This document shows, piece after piece, positions 1 to 5,548 of a stretch of DNA of 5,548 nt. The position numbers and the translations under genes were made by a program. Each line of letters begins with the position of its first letter. The first letter of the stretch is position 1. This stretch comes from Candidatus Hydrogenedentota bacterium (lineage in GTDB: Bacteria; Hydrogenedentota; Hydrogenedentia; Hydrogenedentales; SLHB01), in contig JAHDWY010000348.1 of assembly GCA_023384315.1 (NCBI GenBank), positions 1-5,548 on the forward strand, read 5' to 3'. Below the pieces are notes generated by a model. It made no database searches, was not told the DNA's origin, and worked only from the letters and a program-made list of their open reading frames with translations.

Positions 1-2
1 TG

Positions 3-1169
3 TCGTCTATGTCGTATTTCCTCATCGGACTCGATGCGAATCTGCGCGTCACACGGTGGAATACGGCCGCGCAAGTTACCTTCGGCATCCCGTCGGAGTC
101 GGCTACCGGCAAAGACATCCGAAACTGCGGTATCCGATGGGACTGGATCGCGATGGAGCCGGCCCTTCCCGAGTGCATCAACTCCGGCAGACCAGTCAAA
201 CCCGCGGATGTGCGGTACACGAAACCCGACGGTACGGACGGCATCCTGGATGTCACGATCAATCCGGTGCGAACGGCAGCGGGAAGCGCCAAAGGAGTGT
301 CCATCATCGGAAACGATATTACGGCGCGCCGCAACCTCGAATTGCAGCTCCTCAACGCCCAGAAACTGGAGTCCATCGGCAATCTCGCATCGGGGATAGC
401 CCATGAGATCAACACGCCGATTCAGTACGTCGGAGACAACATCCGGTTCCTCCAGGATTCGTTTCGCGATCTCAATCAACTCGTGGAAGAGTTTCAGGAA
501 CTGGCGCGAATCGCGAAAGATGCTGCCATTGACGGCGGACAACTTGACAAGGTGCAAAGCGTTTCCGAAACGATCGATCTTCCCTATTTGATCGAGCAGA
601 TCCCTAAGGCCGTCCAGGATTCGCTGGACGGTGTGGAGCGGGTCGCCAGTATCGTGCTCGCCATGAAGGAGTTCTCGCATCCGGGTACGGCGGAGAAGAC
701 CCGGGTCGACCTGAATCGCGCCATCGAGAGTACGATTACCGTGGCGAGAAATGAGTGGAAATACGTCGCCGAAATGGAAACCAACATCGATTCCAACATC
801 CCGGCGGTGCTCTGTTTGCCGGGCGAGTTCAATCAGGTGGTCCTAAACGTACTCATTAACGCGGCCCATGCAATCGCCGACGTCGTCGGCGACGGTTCCC
901 GCGGCAAAGGGATAATTACGGTGACGACGAATTCCGACGACGACTGGTTCGAGGTTCGCATATCCGACACGGGCTCGGGAATTCCGGAGGCGATTCGCGG
1001 CCGGATTTTCGATCCTTTCTTCACGACCAAAGACGTCGGTCGCGGCACCGGCCAAGGGCTCGCCATCGCCCACAATGTCATTGTCGAAAAGCATGGAGGC
1101 ACAATCACGGTTGAGACGGAGATGGGAAAGGGATCGACATTTGTGATCCGGCTTCCCATCGACGGATAG
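3..1169 (+). CDS. PAS-domain sensor histidine kinase (5' end probably outside the window)
   Basis: This is an ATP-dependent histidine autokinase that would phosphorylate receiver domains, most plausibly those encoded directly downstream. Numbering is from the first ATG (base 9). Residues 1-108 are a PAS sensor domain (LIGLDANLRVTRWN start, then a PAC-like end at IIGNDITARR). The H-box is at 129-136 with phosphoacceptor His132 in GIAHEINTP. A long DHp hairpin follows to about 227 and ends in AMKEFSHPG. The HATPase domain has an N-box (Asn280/Asn284), G1 DTGSGIP at 320-326, F-box FDPFFTTK and G2 GRGTGQG at 344-350, so all catalytic boxes are present. No receiver, HPt or membrane segment is visible. 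The frame is open to the left edge, there is no ribosome site before base 9, and the PAS fold would start a few residues earlier. I therefore treat the gene as 5'-truncated by the window, so further sensor domains or a membrane anchor may lie upstream. The stop is TAG. Kinase identity is near certain; the signal sensed is unknown. Confidence 0.93.
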   Translation, partial: SSMSYFLIGLDANLRVTRWNTAAQVTFGIPSESATGKDIRNCGIRWDWIAMEPALPECINSGRPVKPADVRYTKPDGTDGILDVTINPVRTAAGSAKGVSIIGNDITARRNLELQLLNAQKLESIGNLASGIAHEINTPIQYVGDNIRFLQDSFRDLNQLVEEFQELARIAKDAAIDGGQLDKVQSVSETIDLPYLIEQIPKAVQDSLDGVERVASIVLAMKEFSHPGTAEKTRVDLNRAIESTITVARNEWKYVAEMETNIDSNIPAVLCLPGEFNQVVLNVLINAAHAIADVVGDGSRGKGIITVTTNSDDDWFEVRISDTGSGIPEAIRGRIFDPFFTTKDVGRGTGQGLAIAHNVIVEKHGGTITVETEMGKGSTFVIRLPIDG

Positions 1170-1227
1170 CAGGCCCGGTTCCAAGCCATGCCAGCAACAC
1201 GACGCGCGGGTTTACGAGTAGGTGGAT
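1170..1227 (+). other. Short intergenic spacer between kinase and REC-HDOD gene
   Basis: These 58 bases hold no convincing terminator (no GC stem with a T run) and no clear -35/-10 pair. The right end carries the ribosome-site candidates GAG and AGGTGG. It is consistent with read-through from the kinase gene. Confidence 0.6.
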
Positions 1228-2442
1228 ATGAAGTCTATCTTGTTTGTTGACGACGAACCCAACATCCTGGTCGGTCTGGAGCGCATGCTGCGACCGATGC
1301 GGCACTCCTGGACCATGAAGTTTGTGAACGGCGGACAGGCGGCGCTGGATTTCATGGAGAAGGAGCCAATCGATGTCATCGTATCCGACATGCGCATGCC
1401 GGGAATGGATGGTGCTCGGTTGCTGTCCGAAGTGATGCAGCGCTACCCCCGCGTGGTTCGCATCGCCTTGTCCGGCCATTCTGGCGACGAGACGATGCTT
1501 CGCTTGACGGGGCCCATCCACCAATTCTTGAGCAAGCCGTGCAATCCGGACGTGTTGAAGGAGACCGTGGAGCGCGCATTCTCCCTGCGCAATCTACTGC
1601 AGGATGACGCGTTGATCCGGCTCGTTTCCAGTTTCACCGCCCTCCCGGTCCTGCCTCGTTCACACACGGAACTGATCGAGGAACTTCACGCGCCAGACAT
1701 TAGCGTGAAGATGATCGCCCGAATCATCGAACGTGACGTCGGCATGGCCGCGAAAACGTTGCAATGGGTGAACTCGGCCTACTTTGGGGTGCGCAATCAA
1801 GTCACGAGCGTCACCTACGCGGTCAGTCTACTAGGACTCGATGTCATCCGTTCGATGGTGCTGACCATGGGAGTCTTTTCGGAGTTTGCCAAGAGGCGCC
1901 TTGCCGCGGGATTCTCCCTGGAAACCTTCATGGACCACAGCGTCGCCGTCGGCGCTTCGGCCAAGCGTGTCGCGTTGCAGAACGGCACCAACGAGCGTCT
2001 TGCGAACGACGCCTTCACCGCCGGCATCCTTCACGATACCGGCAAACTCGTGCTCGCCGCCGGCCGATCCGACGAATACGCGAGTCTCCTCGCGCGAACC
2101 GGGGGCGACACCTCTCAGATTCATGATATCGAGCGCGAAGTCTTGGGGGCCACGCACGCGGAGGTCGGTGGGTACCTCCTCGGCCTTTGGGGATTCCCCG
2201 ATCCCGTGGTCGAAGCCGTGGCCTATCACCACAACCCCGCACACTGTGTTGCCCGTGGCATCACCCCCCTCGCGATTATCCATTGGACCAATTCCCTCGT
2301 GCATCAATCGGAATCCGGCGCGGGAAGCCGCGGGAGCGGCTTGATTGACGAGGCCTATCTGGAGGAAACAAAGTTGCGAATGACCCGTCCGGATTTGTTC
2401 GAGCCACGCGATTCCTCACTCAGCCCCGAGGCAAACACATGA
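1228..2442 (+). CDS. Response regulator with REC and HDOD output domain
   Basis: This is a cytoplasmic response regulator. Numbering is from ATG 1228. REC occupies about 1-118: acidic pair Asp8/Asp9 in LFVDDEPN, phosphoacceptor Asp54 in SDMRMPGMDG, Ser82 at the switch position and Lys103 in SKPC. An HDOD domain covers about 133-340, a divergent HD-superfamily fold usually regarded as a non-enzymatic signalling module. It has the typical WVNSAYFG block near 180 and GILHDTGKLVL near 267. It retains His237, His269-Asp270, His310 and the pair His334-His335, so it is less degenerate at the HD positions than many HDOD proteins. The low-complexity end after about 360 is Gly/Ser-rich. A GTG at 1222 is also in frame and would add two residues. 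I prefer ATG 1228, since receiver proteins normally begin right at this strand and GAG (1216-1218) lies nine bases upstream; AGGTGG sits very close to it. It starts 58 bases after the kinase and its stop overlaps the next start, so it is probably co-transcribed. The downstream target is unknown. Confidence 0.92.
   Translation: MKSILFVDDEPNILVGLERMLRPMRHSWTMKFVNGGQAALDFMEKEPIDVIVSDMRMPGMDGARLLSEVMQRYPRVVRIALSGHSGDETMLRLTGPIHQFLSKPCNPDVLKETVERAFSLRNLLQDDALIRLVSSFTALPVLPRSHTELIEELHAPDISVKMIARIIERDVGMAAKTLQWVNSAYFGVRNQVTSVTYAVSLLGLDVIRSMVLTMGVFSEFAKRRLAAGFSLETFMDHSVAVGASAKRVALQNGTNERLANDAFTAGILHDTGKLVLAAGRSDEYASLLARTGGDTSQIHDIEREVLGATHAEVGGYLLGLWGFPDPVVEAVAYHHNPAHCVARGITPLAIIHWTNSLVHQSESGAGSRGSGLIDEAYLEETKLRMTRPDLFEPRDSSLSPEANT
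2439..2442 (+). other. ATGA stop/start overlap, likely translational coupling
   Basis: The TGA stop of the REC-HDOD gene (2440-2442) overlaps the ATG of the REC/HD-GYP-like gene (2439-2441). This is the only overlap in the cluster. A GAGG at 2428-2431 serves the second gene. Such overlaps commonly give coupled, near-stoichiometric translation; the coupling here is inferred, not shown. Confidence 0.85.
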
Positions 2443-3578
2443 AGGAACCCGTGCTCTTCGTCGACGACGAGCCTGCGGTTCTGGCGGGGTACGAGCGCCA
2501 GATGCGCACGGCCTTTGACGTCCACACGGCACAGGGCGCCCCGAAAGGGCTCGAACTCCTCCGGGGTAATACAAGCTTTGCCGTGGTCGTAGCCGACATG
2601 CGCATGCCGGAAATGGACGGAGTTCAGTTCCTTCGCGCGGTCAAGGAGCGATCGCCGCTCTCGGTTCGCATGATGCTAACCGGGCACGCCGATACGACAA
2701 CGGCAATCGACGCAGTCAATGAAGGTAGCATCTTCCGGTTTCTGACGAAGCCCTGTCCCCCAGAGGTGTTGAAGAGGGCCATCTTTGCGGGCATCGAACA
2801 ATGGCGGCTGGTTCGCGCCGAAAAGGAATTGCTCGAAAAGACGCTCAAAGGCAGCGTGCGCGTTCTCATCGACCTGCTGGAACTGCTCAATCCCGCGGCG
2901 TTCGGTCGAGCGAATCGCGCTCGGCACGTGGTCCGCCATATCGGCCACGAATTGAACTTGCCAAACCTCTGGCAATTTGAGCTGGCCGCACTACTCTCTC
3001 AAATTGGATTCGTCACCGTGCCGCCAAGCATCCTCGAGTTGTACTGTTCGGGTCAGCCCTTGGCGCCACACGAAAAGGAGATGTTGGACGCACACCCGCG
3101 CATCGGCGCGGAACTCCTGATCAACATCCCTCGCATGGAGCCCATCGCCGAGATGATCCGGAATCAGGATACGCCGTATGCGGGCTTCGGCGCGGAGGAA
3201 CACGATCCCGAGAAACTCGCGATCGCCCAAGGCGCACAGCTCCTCAGGCTGGCCCTGGATTTCGACAGTCATGTTTCCGCGGGCTCCAAACCCAGCGCGG
3301 CGCTCGCCGCCATGCGCCGGCAACCACGCTCGTACAATCCGGAATTCCTGTCCCGGCTCGAGCACTACAAGATTCGTTCGGATAGACCGCAGTCGGTCCG
3401 GTTGATTACGGTGCGCGAGTTGACCGTCGATATCGAAGCAGACGAGGATATCAAGACGACCAACGGGCTCCTGCTGGTCGCCAAGGGGCGTCGCGTCACC
3501 TATCCCCTGTTGCTCCGGATCCGGAATTTCGCATCCGGCGTTGGCGTCCGCGAGCCATTCCGGGTCCGGGACACGTAG
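2439..3578 (+). CDS. Response regulator with REC and degenerate HD-GYP-like domain
   Basis: This protein has a receiver domain followed by an HD-GYP-like fold that is very unlikely to be a c-di-GMP phosphodiesterase. REC spans 1-120: Asp9/Asp10 in LFVDDEP, phosphoacceptor Asp53 in ADMRMPEMDG, Thr81 in LTGH and Lys104 in TKPC. A helical linker (120-140) leads to a domain at about 140-315 that keeps the HD-GYP skeleton, including an AALL-x-x-IG helix and DAHPRIGAELL. The HD pair is replaced by Ser187-Gln188, the first His position by Arg160, the HHE motif by Asn242-Gln243-Asp244, GYP by GFG (249-251), and the later metal Asp by Leu273. Only His219 of the usual ligands remains. A C-terminal segment (about 320-379) has a TNGLLLVAKGRRVTYPLL pattern seen at the end of many REC-HD proteins. 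By inference it is a phosphorylation-controlled binding or scaffold protein. Its ATG overlaps the previous stop, with GAGG at 2428-2431 seven bases upstream. Confidence 0.88.
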   Translation: MKEPVLFVDDEPAVLAGYERQMRTAFDVHTAQGAPKGLELLRGNTSFAVVVADMRMPEMDGVQFLRAVKERSPLSVRMMLTGHADTTTAIDAVNEGSIFRFLTKPCPPEVLKRAIFAGIEQWRLVRAEKELLEKTLKGSVRVLIDLLELLNPAAFGRANRARHVVRHIGHELNLPNLWQFELAALLSQIGFVTVPPSILELYCSGQPLAPHEKEMLDAHPRIGAELLINIPRMEPIAEMIRNQDTPYAGFGAEEHDPEKLAIAQGAQLLRLALDFDSHVSAGSKPSAALAAMRRQPRSYNPEFLSRLEHYKIRSDRPQSVRLITVRELTVDIEADEDIKTTNGLLLVAKGRRVTYPLLLRIRNFASGVGVREPFRVRDT

Positions 3579-3583
3579 CTGGA

Positions 3584-3595
3584 ATGGATATCCAT
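3584..3595. promoter_or_regulatory. 12-base perfect palindrome over the start region of the REC-GGDEF gene
   Basis: ATGGATATCCAT reads the same on both strands and covers the likely ribosome site (GGA 3586-3588) and the first two bases of the start codon. It could be a protein-binding palindrome or could arise by chance; it has no loop, so it is a poor RNA hairpin by itself. Its function is unsupported. Confidence 0.25.
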
Positions 3596-4532
3596 GGCCG
3601 ATAAGATTCGCGTACTTTATGTGGACGACGATGAACGCGCGTTGCGAACGGTTGAACGCAGCCTTCGCGAGTACCAATCGCAATGGAATCTCGCCTTTGC
3701 CAATAGCGGGGAGGCCGCCCTGAAGTGTCTGCAAGACGGGCACGACTACGTGCTCGTCACGGATTGGATGATGCCCGGCATCAGCGGACTCGACCTCTGT
3801 CAGCGGGTTCGCGAACAGGACGCCCAAGGTCAATCCGGATACACGTACATCCTGCTGCTGACCGGAAAGCAGGAAATCACCAGCATCGTCGAGGCGCTGG
3901 AAGCCGGGGCGGACGATTTTCTCTCGAAACCGTACGATCAGCGCGAGTTAATCGCCCGCGTCCGTGCCGGTATTCGCATTGTCGAGTTGCACCAGCGCTT
4001 GCGCGAATCCAACGAAAAACTCGTGGTTCTTGCAACCACGGACGGGATGACCGGGTTGCTGAATCGCCGCCGCGGGCGCGAAATACTCGACGAAAACCTC
4101 CTGCTCCTGAAACGCGGCAAGCAGGATCTCTCGGTCATCCTGATTGACTTGGATCGCTTCAAAGGGGTAAACGATACCTACGGGCACGAAGCCGGCGACA
4201 CACTTATCAAGACAGTAGCGGCGCGACTGCGCGATGCGTGCCGCCAGTATGACAGTGTCGTTCGATGGGGCGGTGACGAGTTTGTCGTGATTTGCCCCCA
4301 CACGGACGGTAACGAAGTGGCTGTATTGGCGGAACGAATACGAAGTAAGATGGCCGACGAACCGGTATCCATTTCCCGCGAAGTGACCATTGACCTTACG
4401 ATCAGCGTGGGGGCCAGTTCAGCGGCGCGCGGTAGCACGGTCGATGCACTTGTGCTGCTCGGCCAAGCCGATGACGCCCTCTATTCCGCGAAGGCGGGGG
4501 GCCGCAACCGCGTAGAAGGCCGGTTGCTGTAG
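3594..4532 (+). CDS. REC-GGDEF response regulator, diguanylate cyclase
   Basis: This enzyme would make cyclic di-GMP from two GTP in the cytoplasm when its receiver is phosphorylated; the domain order is like that of PleD/WspR-class proteins. REC is at 1-128: acidic pair Asp11/Asp12 in YVDDDE, phosphoacceptor Asp57 in TDWMMPG, Thr90 and Lys112 in SKPY. A helical linker (about 126-147) suits a dimerising signalling helix. GGDEF is at about 148-312: it opens with TTDGMTGLLNRR, has metal-binding Asp185 in IDLDRFK followed by VNDTYGHEAGD, and the active site WGGDEF at 225-230. The I-site RxxD (Arg217 to Asp220) sits exactly five residues before GGDEF, so product feedback inhibition is expected. 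Nothing essential is missing and the length is normal for the family. Its receiver differs from those of the three sister genes (KPY, not KPC). It starts 15 bases after the previous stop with GGA at 3586-3588 five bases before ATG. Product call is near certain; phosphorylation by the neighbouring kinase is inferred. Confidence 0.95.
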   Translation: MADKIRVLYVDDDERALRTVERSLREYQSQWNLAFANSGEAALKCLQDGHDYVLVTDWMMPGISGLDLCQRVREQDAQGQSGYTYILLLTGKQEITSIVEALEAGADDFLSKPYDQRELIARVRAGIRIVELHQRLRESNEKLVVLATTDGMTGLLNRRRGREILDENLLLLKRGKQDLSVILIDLDRFKGVNDTYGHEAGDTLIKTVAARLRDACRQYDSVVRWGGDEFVVICPHTDGNEVAVLAERIRSKMADEPVSISREVTIDLTISVGASSAARGSTVDALVLLGQADDALYSAKAGGRNRVEGRLL

Positions 4533-4571
4533 GGTATGGATAACGTGAACGTGTCTGCCGAGGAATCGTGG

Positions 4572-4577
4572 AAGGAG
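4572..4577 (+). promoter_or_regulatory. Strong Shine-Dalgarno AAGGAG before the single-receiver gene
   Basis: This is the best ribosome binding site in the window: AAGGAG with six bases to ATG 4584. It decides the start in favour of 4584 over the in-frame ATG at 4536, which has no such site. The other genes of the cluster have weaker sites, so this receiver may be translated more efficiently than its neighbours (inference). Confidence 0.75.
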
Positions 4578-4583
4578 ACGGCA

Positions 4584-5144
4584 ATGACCCATCGCATCCT
4601 CATCGTGGACGATGAGCCGCGTGTATTGGACGGGCTTAAGAGAGTATTTCGCCGCGAACCCTATGAAGTATTGACCGCAAACTCGGCCGAGGAAGGGTTG
4701 CGGGTGCTCGCATCGACCGATGTCGACGTCGTGATATCCGACCATCAAATGCCCGGCATGCTGGGCACTGACTTCCTCTACATCGTCGCCCGTGAGTTTC
4801 CGAGCACCATACGCTACATGCTCACGGGCAAGCCTTCGCTGGAAGTCGCAATCCAGGCCATCAACGACGGCGCCATCAGCCGGTTCTATACCAAGCCATG
4901 CCATGAACTCGACCTCATCATCTCCATCCGGAGCGCGCTGCAACAGAAGGCACTCATATCCGAAGCAATGCGGCTTCTGCGCAGGTACAAGAATCAACAG
5001 GCCAAGTTGGAGCGCATCCAGCGGGACTATCCTGAGGCCGCCTCGGCCTTGAACGACACGGAAGGGGCGCAACCCTTGGAGTCCATGGGCAACGTGACCT
5101 ACGAAGACCTGATCGATGAACTGCGACGGACCTTTGGCGATTAG
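4584..5144 (+). CDS. Receiver-domain response regulator with short helical C-terminal tail
   Basis: This is a 186-residue single-receiver protein without a recognisable enzymatic or DNA-binding output. REC is at 1-120: acidic pair Asp9/Asp10 in LIVDDEP, phosphoacceptor Asp53 in SDHQMPGM, Thr81 in LTGK and Lys104 in TKPC. Residues about 118-150 are helical and charged, with likely coiled-coil character (SALQQKALISEAMRLLRRYK region), and the end (about 170-186) is an acidic/basic short helix, EDLIDELRRTF. An upstream in-frame ATG at 4536 would add 16 residues of unreceiver-like sequence. I chose 4584 because a perfect AAGGAG (4572-4577) lies six bases before it, and the receiver strand begins three residues later. 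It resembles the receivers of genes 2 and 3 (GAISRFYTKPC type), typical of receivers coupled to HD outputs, but here the HD part is absent. By inference it could bind a partner, act as a phosphate sink, or compete for the kinase. The frame ends with an ordinary stop and there is no sign of frameshift. Confidence 0.9.
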   Translation: MTHRILIVDDEPRVLDGLKRVFRREPYEVLTANSAEEGLRVLASTDVDVVISDHQMPGMLGTDFLYIVAREFPSTIRYMLTGKPSLEVAIQAINDGAISRFYTKPCHELDLIISIRSALQQKALISEAMRLLRRYKNQQAKLERIQRDYPEAASALNDTEGAQPLESMGNVTYEDLIDELRRTFGD

Positions 5145-5191
5145 CCGGGTACCGCACTCACGCCGACCGGCCGGAGGTTGAGTTTCGCACC
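5145..5191 (+). other. Short intergenic spacer between signalling cluster and epimerase-like gene
   Basis: These 47 bases are GC-rich and contain the small palindrome CCGGCCGG at 5167-5174, but no T run follows, so I do not call a terminator. No promoter pair is recognisable. Whether the epimerase-like gene is co-transcribed is open. Confidence 0.5.
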
Positions 5192-5548
5192 ATGAACGAG
5201 CGGCGCACGCACGCGGTCACCGGGGCCTTCGGTTACTCTGGAAAATACATCGCCCGTCGTCTACTCGAACGCGGGGTTCCCGTGATTACCCTGACGAATT
5301 CACTGAATCGGAAGAACCCTTTCGGCGATCAGGTTCGTGCCTTCCCCTTTCATTTTGATCGCCCCGATGAATTGGCGCGTCAATTGGCGGACGTCGACGT
5401 CCTCTACAACACGTACTGGGTCCGGTTCAATCACAAGGATTTCACCCACGCGGATGCAGTGGAAAATACGTTGAGCCTTTTCGATGCGGCCAAAGTCGCC
5501 GGCGTGCGCCGTATTGTGCACATCAGCATCACCAACCCCAGTGAAGAT
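5192..5548 (+). CDS. NAD(P)-dependent epimerase/dehydratase-like protein, N-terminal part (runs off right edge)
   Basis: The first 119 residues of a Rossmann-fold oxidoreductase-type protein are visible. TGAFGYSG (10-17) is the GxxGxxG nucleotide-binding loop of extended or atypical short-chain dehydrogenases. A further strand follows at VRRIVHISI (105-113), in the usual place for the fourth or fifth strand. The end of strand two (TLTNSLNRK, 33-41) has no acidic residue and carries Arg40 and Lys41, which hints at NADP rather than NAD, but this is an inference. The catalytic YxxxK is not visible because the frame is open to base 5548. Substrate cannot be named: it could be a sugar epimerase, an NmrA-like regulatory protein or a respiratory-complex accessory-type SDR. 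ATG 5192 is preceded by GGAGG at 5173-5177, 14 bases away, which is long, and by a weaker GAG at 5180-5182, nine bases away. It begins 47 bases after the receiver gene. There is no functional link to the signalling genes evident. Confidence 0.85.
   Translation, partial: MNERRTHAVTGAFGYSGKYIARRLLERGVPVITLTNSLNRKNPFGDQVRAFPFHFDRPDELARQLADVDVLYNTYWVRFNHKDFTHADAVENTLSLFDAAKVAGVRRIVHISITNPSED

Noticed and set aside
1390..1398. Palindromic CATGCGCATG as a possible operator in the receiver gene
   Set aside because: The palindrome follows directly from the codons of the conserved Asp-Met-Arg-Met motif and recurs for the same reason in the next receiver gene.
1831..2307. Open frame on the - strand inside the REC-HDOD gene
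   Set aside because: It is fully contained antisense to a well-supported HDOD region and has no recognisable motif.
2991..3833. Long open frame on the - strand (280 codons)
   Set aside because: It lies antisense across the REC/HD-GYP-like and REC-GGDEF genes, whose proteins have clear domain motifs. Its translation shows no recognisable domain, and long antisense frames are expected in GC-rich coding DNA.
4536..4583. N-terminal extension of the receiver-only protein from ATG 4536
   Set aside because: The 16 added residues are not receiver-like, ATG 4536 has no ribosome site, and ATG 4584 has a perfect AAGGAG six bases upstream.
4419..5072. Open frame on the - strand (217 codons)
   Set aside because: It is antisense to the end of the cyclase gene and most of the receiver-only gene, with no domain motif and no ribosome site supporting it. 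I treat it as a shadow.
5167..5174. CCGGCCGG palindrome as a possible terminator
   Set aside because: It has no loop and no T run after it, so it does not fit an intrinsic terminator.
1..5548. CRISPR array, retroelement, toxin-antitoxin pair or phage-defence system
   Set aside because: I found no spaced repeats, reverse transcriptase, nuclease or small toxin-like frame. All coding capacity is taken by the signalling genes and the epimerase-like gene.

Overview
The window is a compact, GC-rich bacterial segment with every supported gene on the + strand and almost no non-coding sequence. It holds one two-component / cyclic-di-GMP-type signalling cluster, followed by the start of an unrelated metabolic or redox gene. 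The composition, tight packing and style of the proteins (a PAS kinase with an HEINTP H-box and an AMKEFSHPG signature, REC-HDOD, REC-GGDEF) suggest a Gram-negative, environmental bacterium, for example Planctomycetota, Hydrogenedentota or Myxococcota/deltaproteobacterial groups. No marker gene is present, so this placement is weak.

Layout: (1) 3-1169, a PAS-containing hybrid-free histidine kinase whose 5' end lies left of the window; (2) 1228-2442, a REC-HDOD response regulator; (3) 2439-3578, a REC protein with a degenerate HD-GYP-like domain, overlapping gene 2 by ATGA; (4) 3594-4532, a REC-GGDEF diguanylate cyclase with an intact active site and I-site; (5) 4584-5144, a REC protein with only a short helical tail; (6) 5192 to the right edge, the N-terminal part of an NAD(P)-binding epimerase/dehydratase-like protein. 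Gaps between genes 1 to 6 are 58, -4, 15, 51 and 47 bases. I see no convincing terminator or promoter in any of them, so genes 1 to 5 look like one transcription unit, and gene 6 may or may not belong to it.

Working model (inference): one kinase faces four receiver proteins, each with the phosphoacceptor Asp, the acidic pair, the Thr/Ser and the Lys expected of a working receiver. Signal would branch to c-di-GMP synthesis (gene 4), to two HD-superfamily outputs that probably act through protein interaction (HDOD in gene 2, metal-ligand-poor HD-GYP in gene 3), and to a receiver without an enzymatic output (gene 5) that could act as adaptor, phosphate sink or competitor. Three of the receivers (genes 2, 3, 5) share a KPC motif and look like closer relatives of each other than of the gene 4 receiver. 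No stretch of more than 300 bases lacks a gene. I saw no tRNA, rRNA, CRISPR, insertion sequence or other mobile element.
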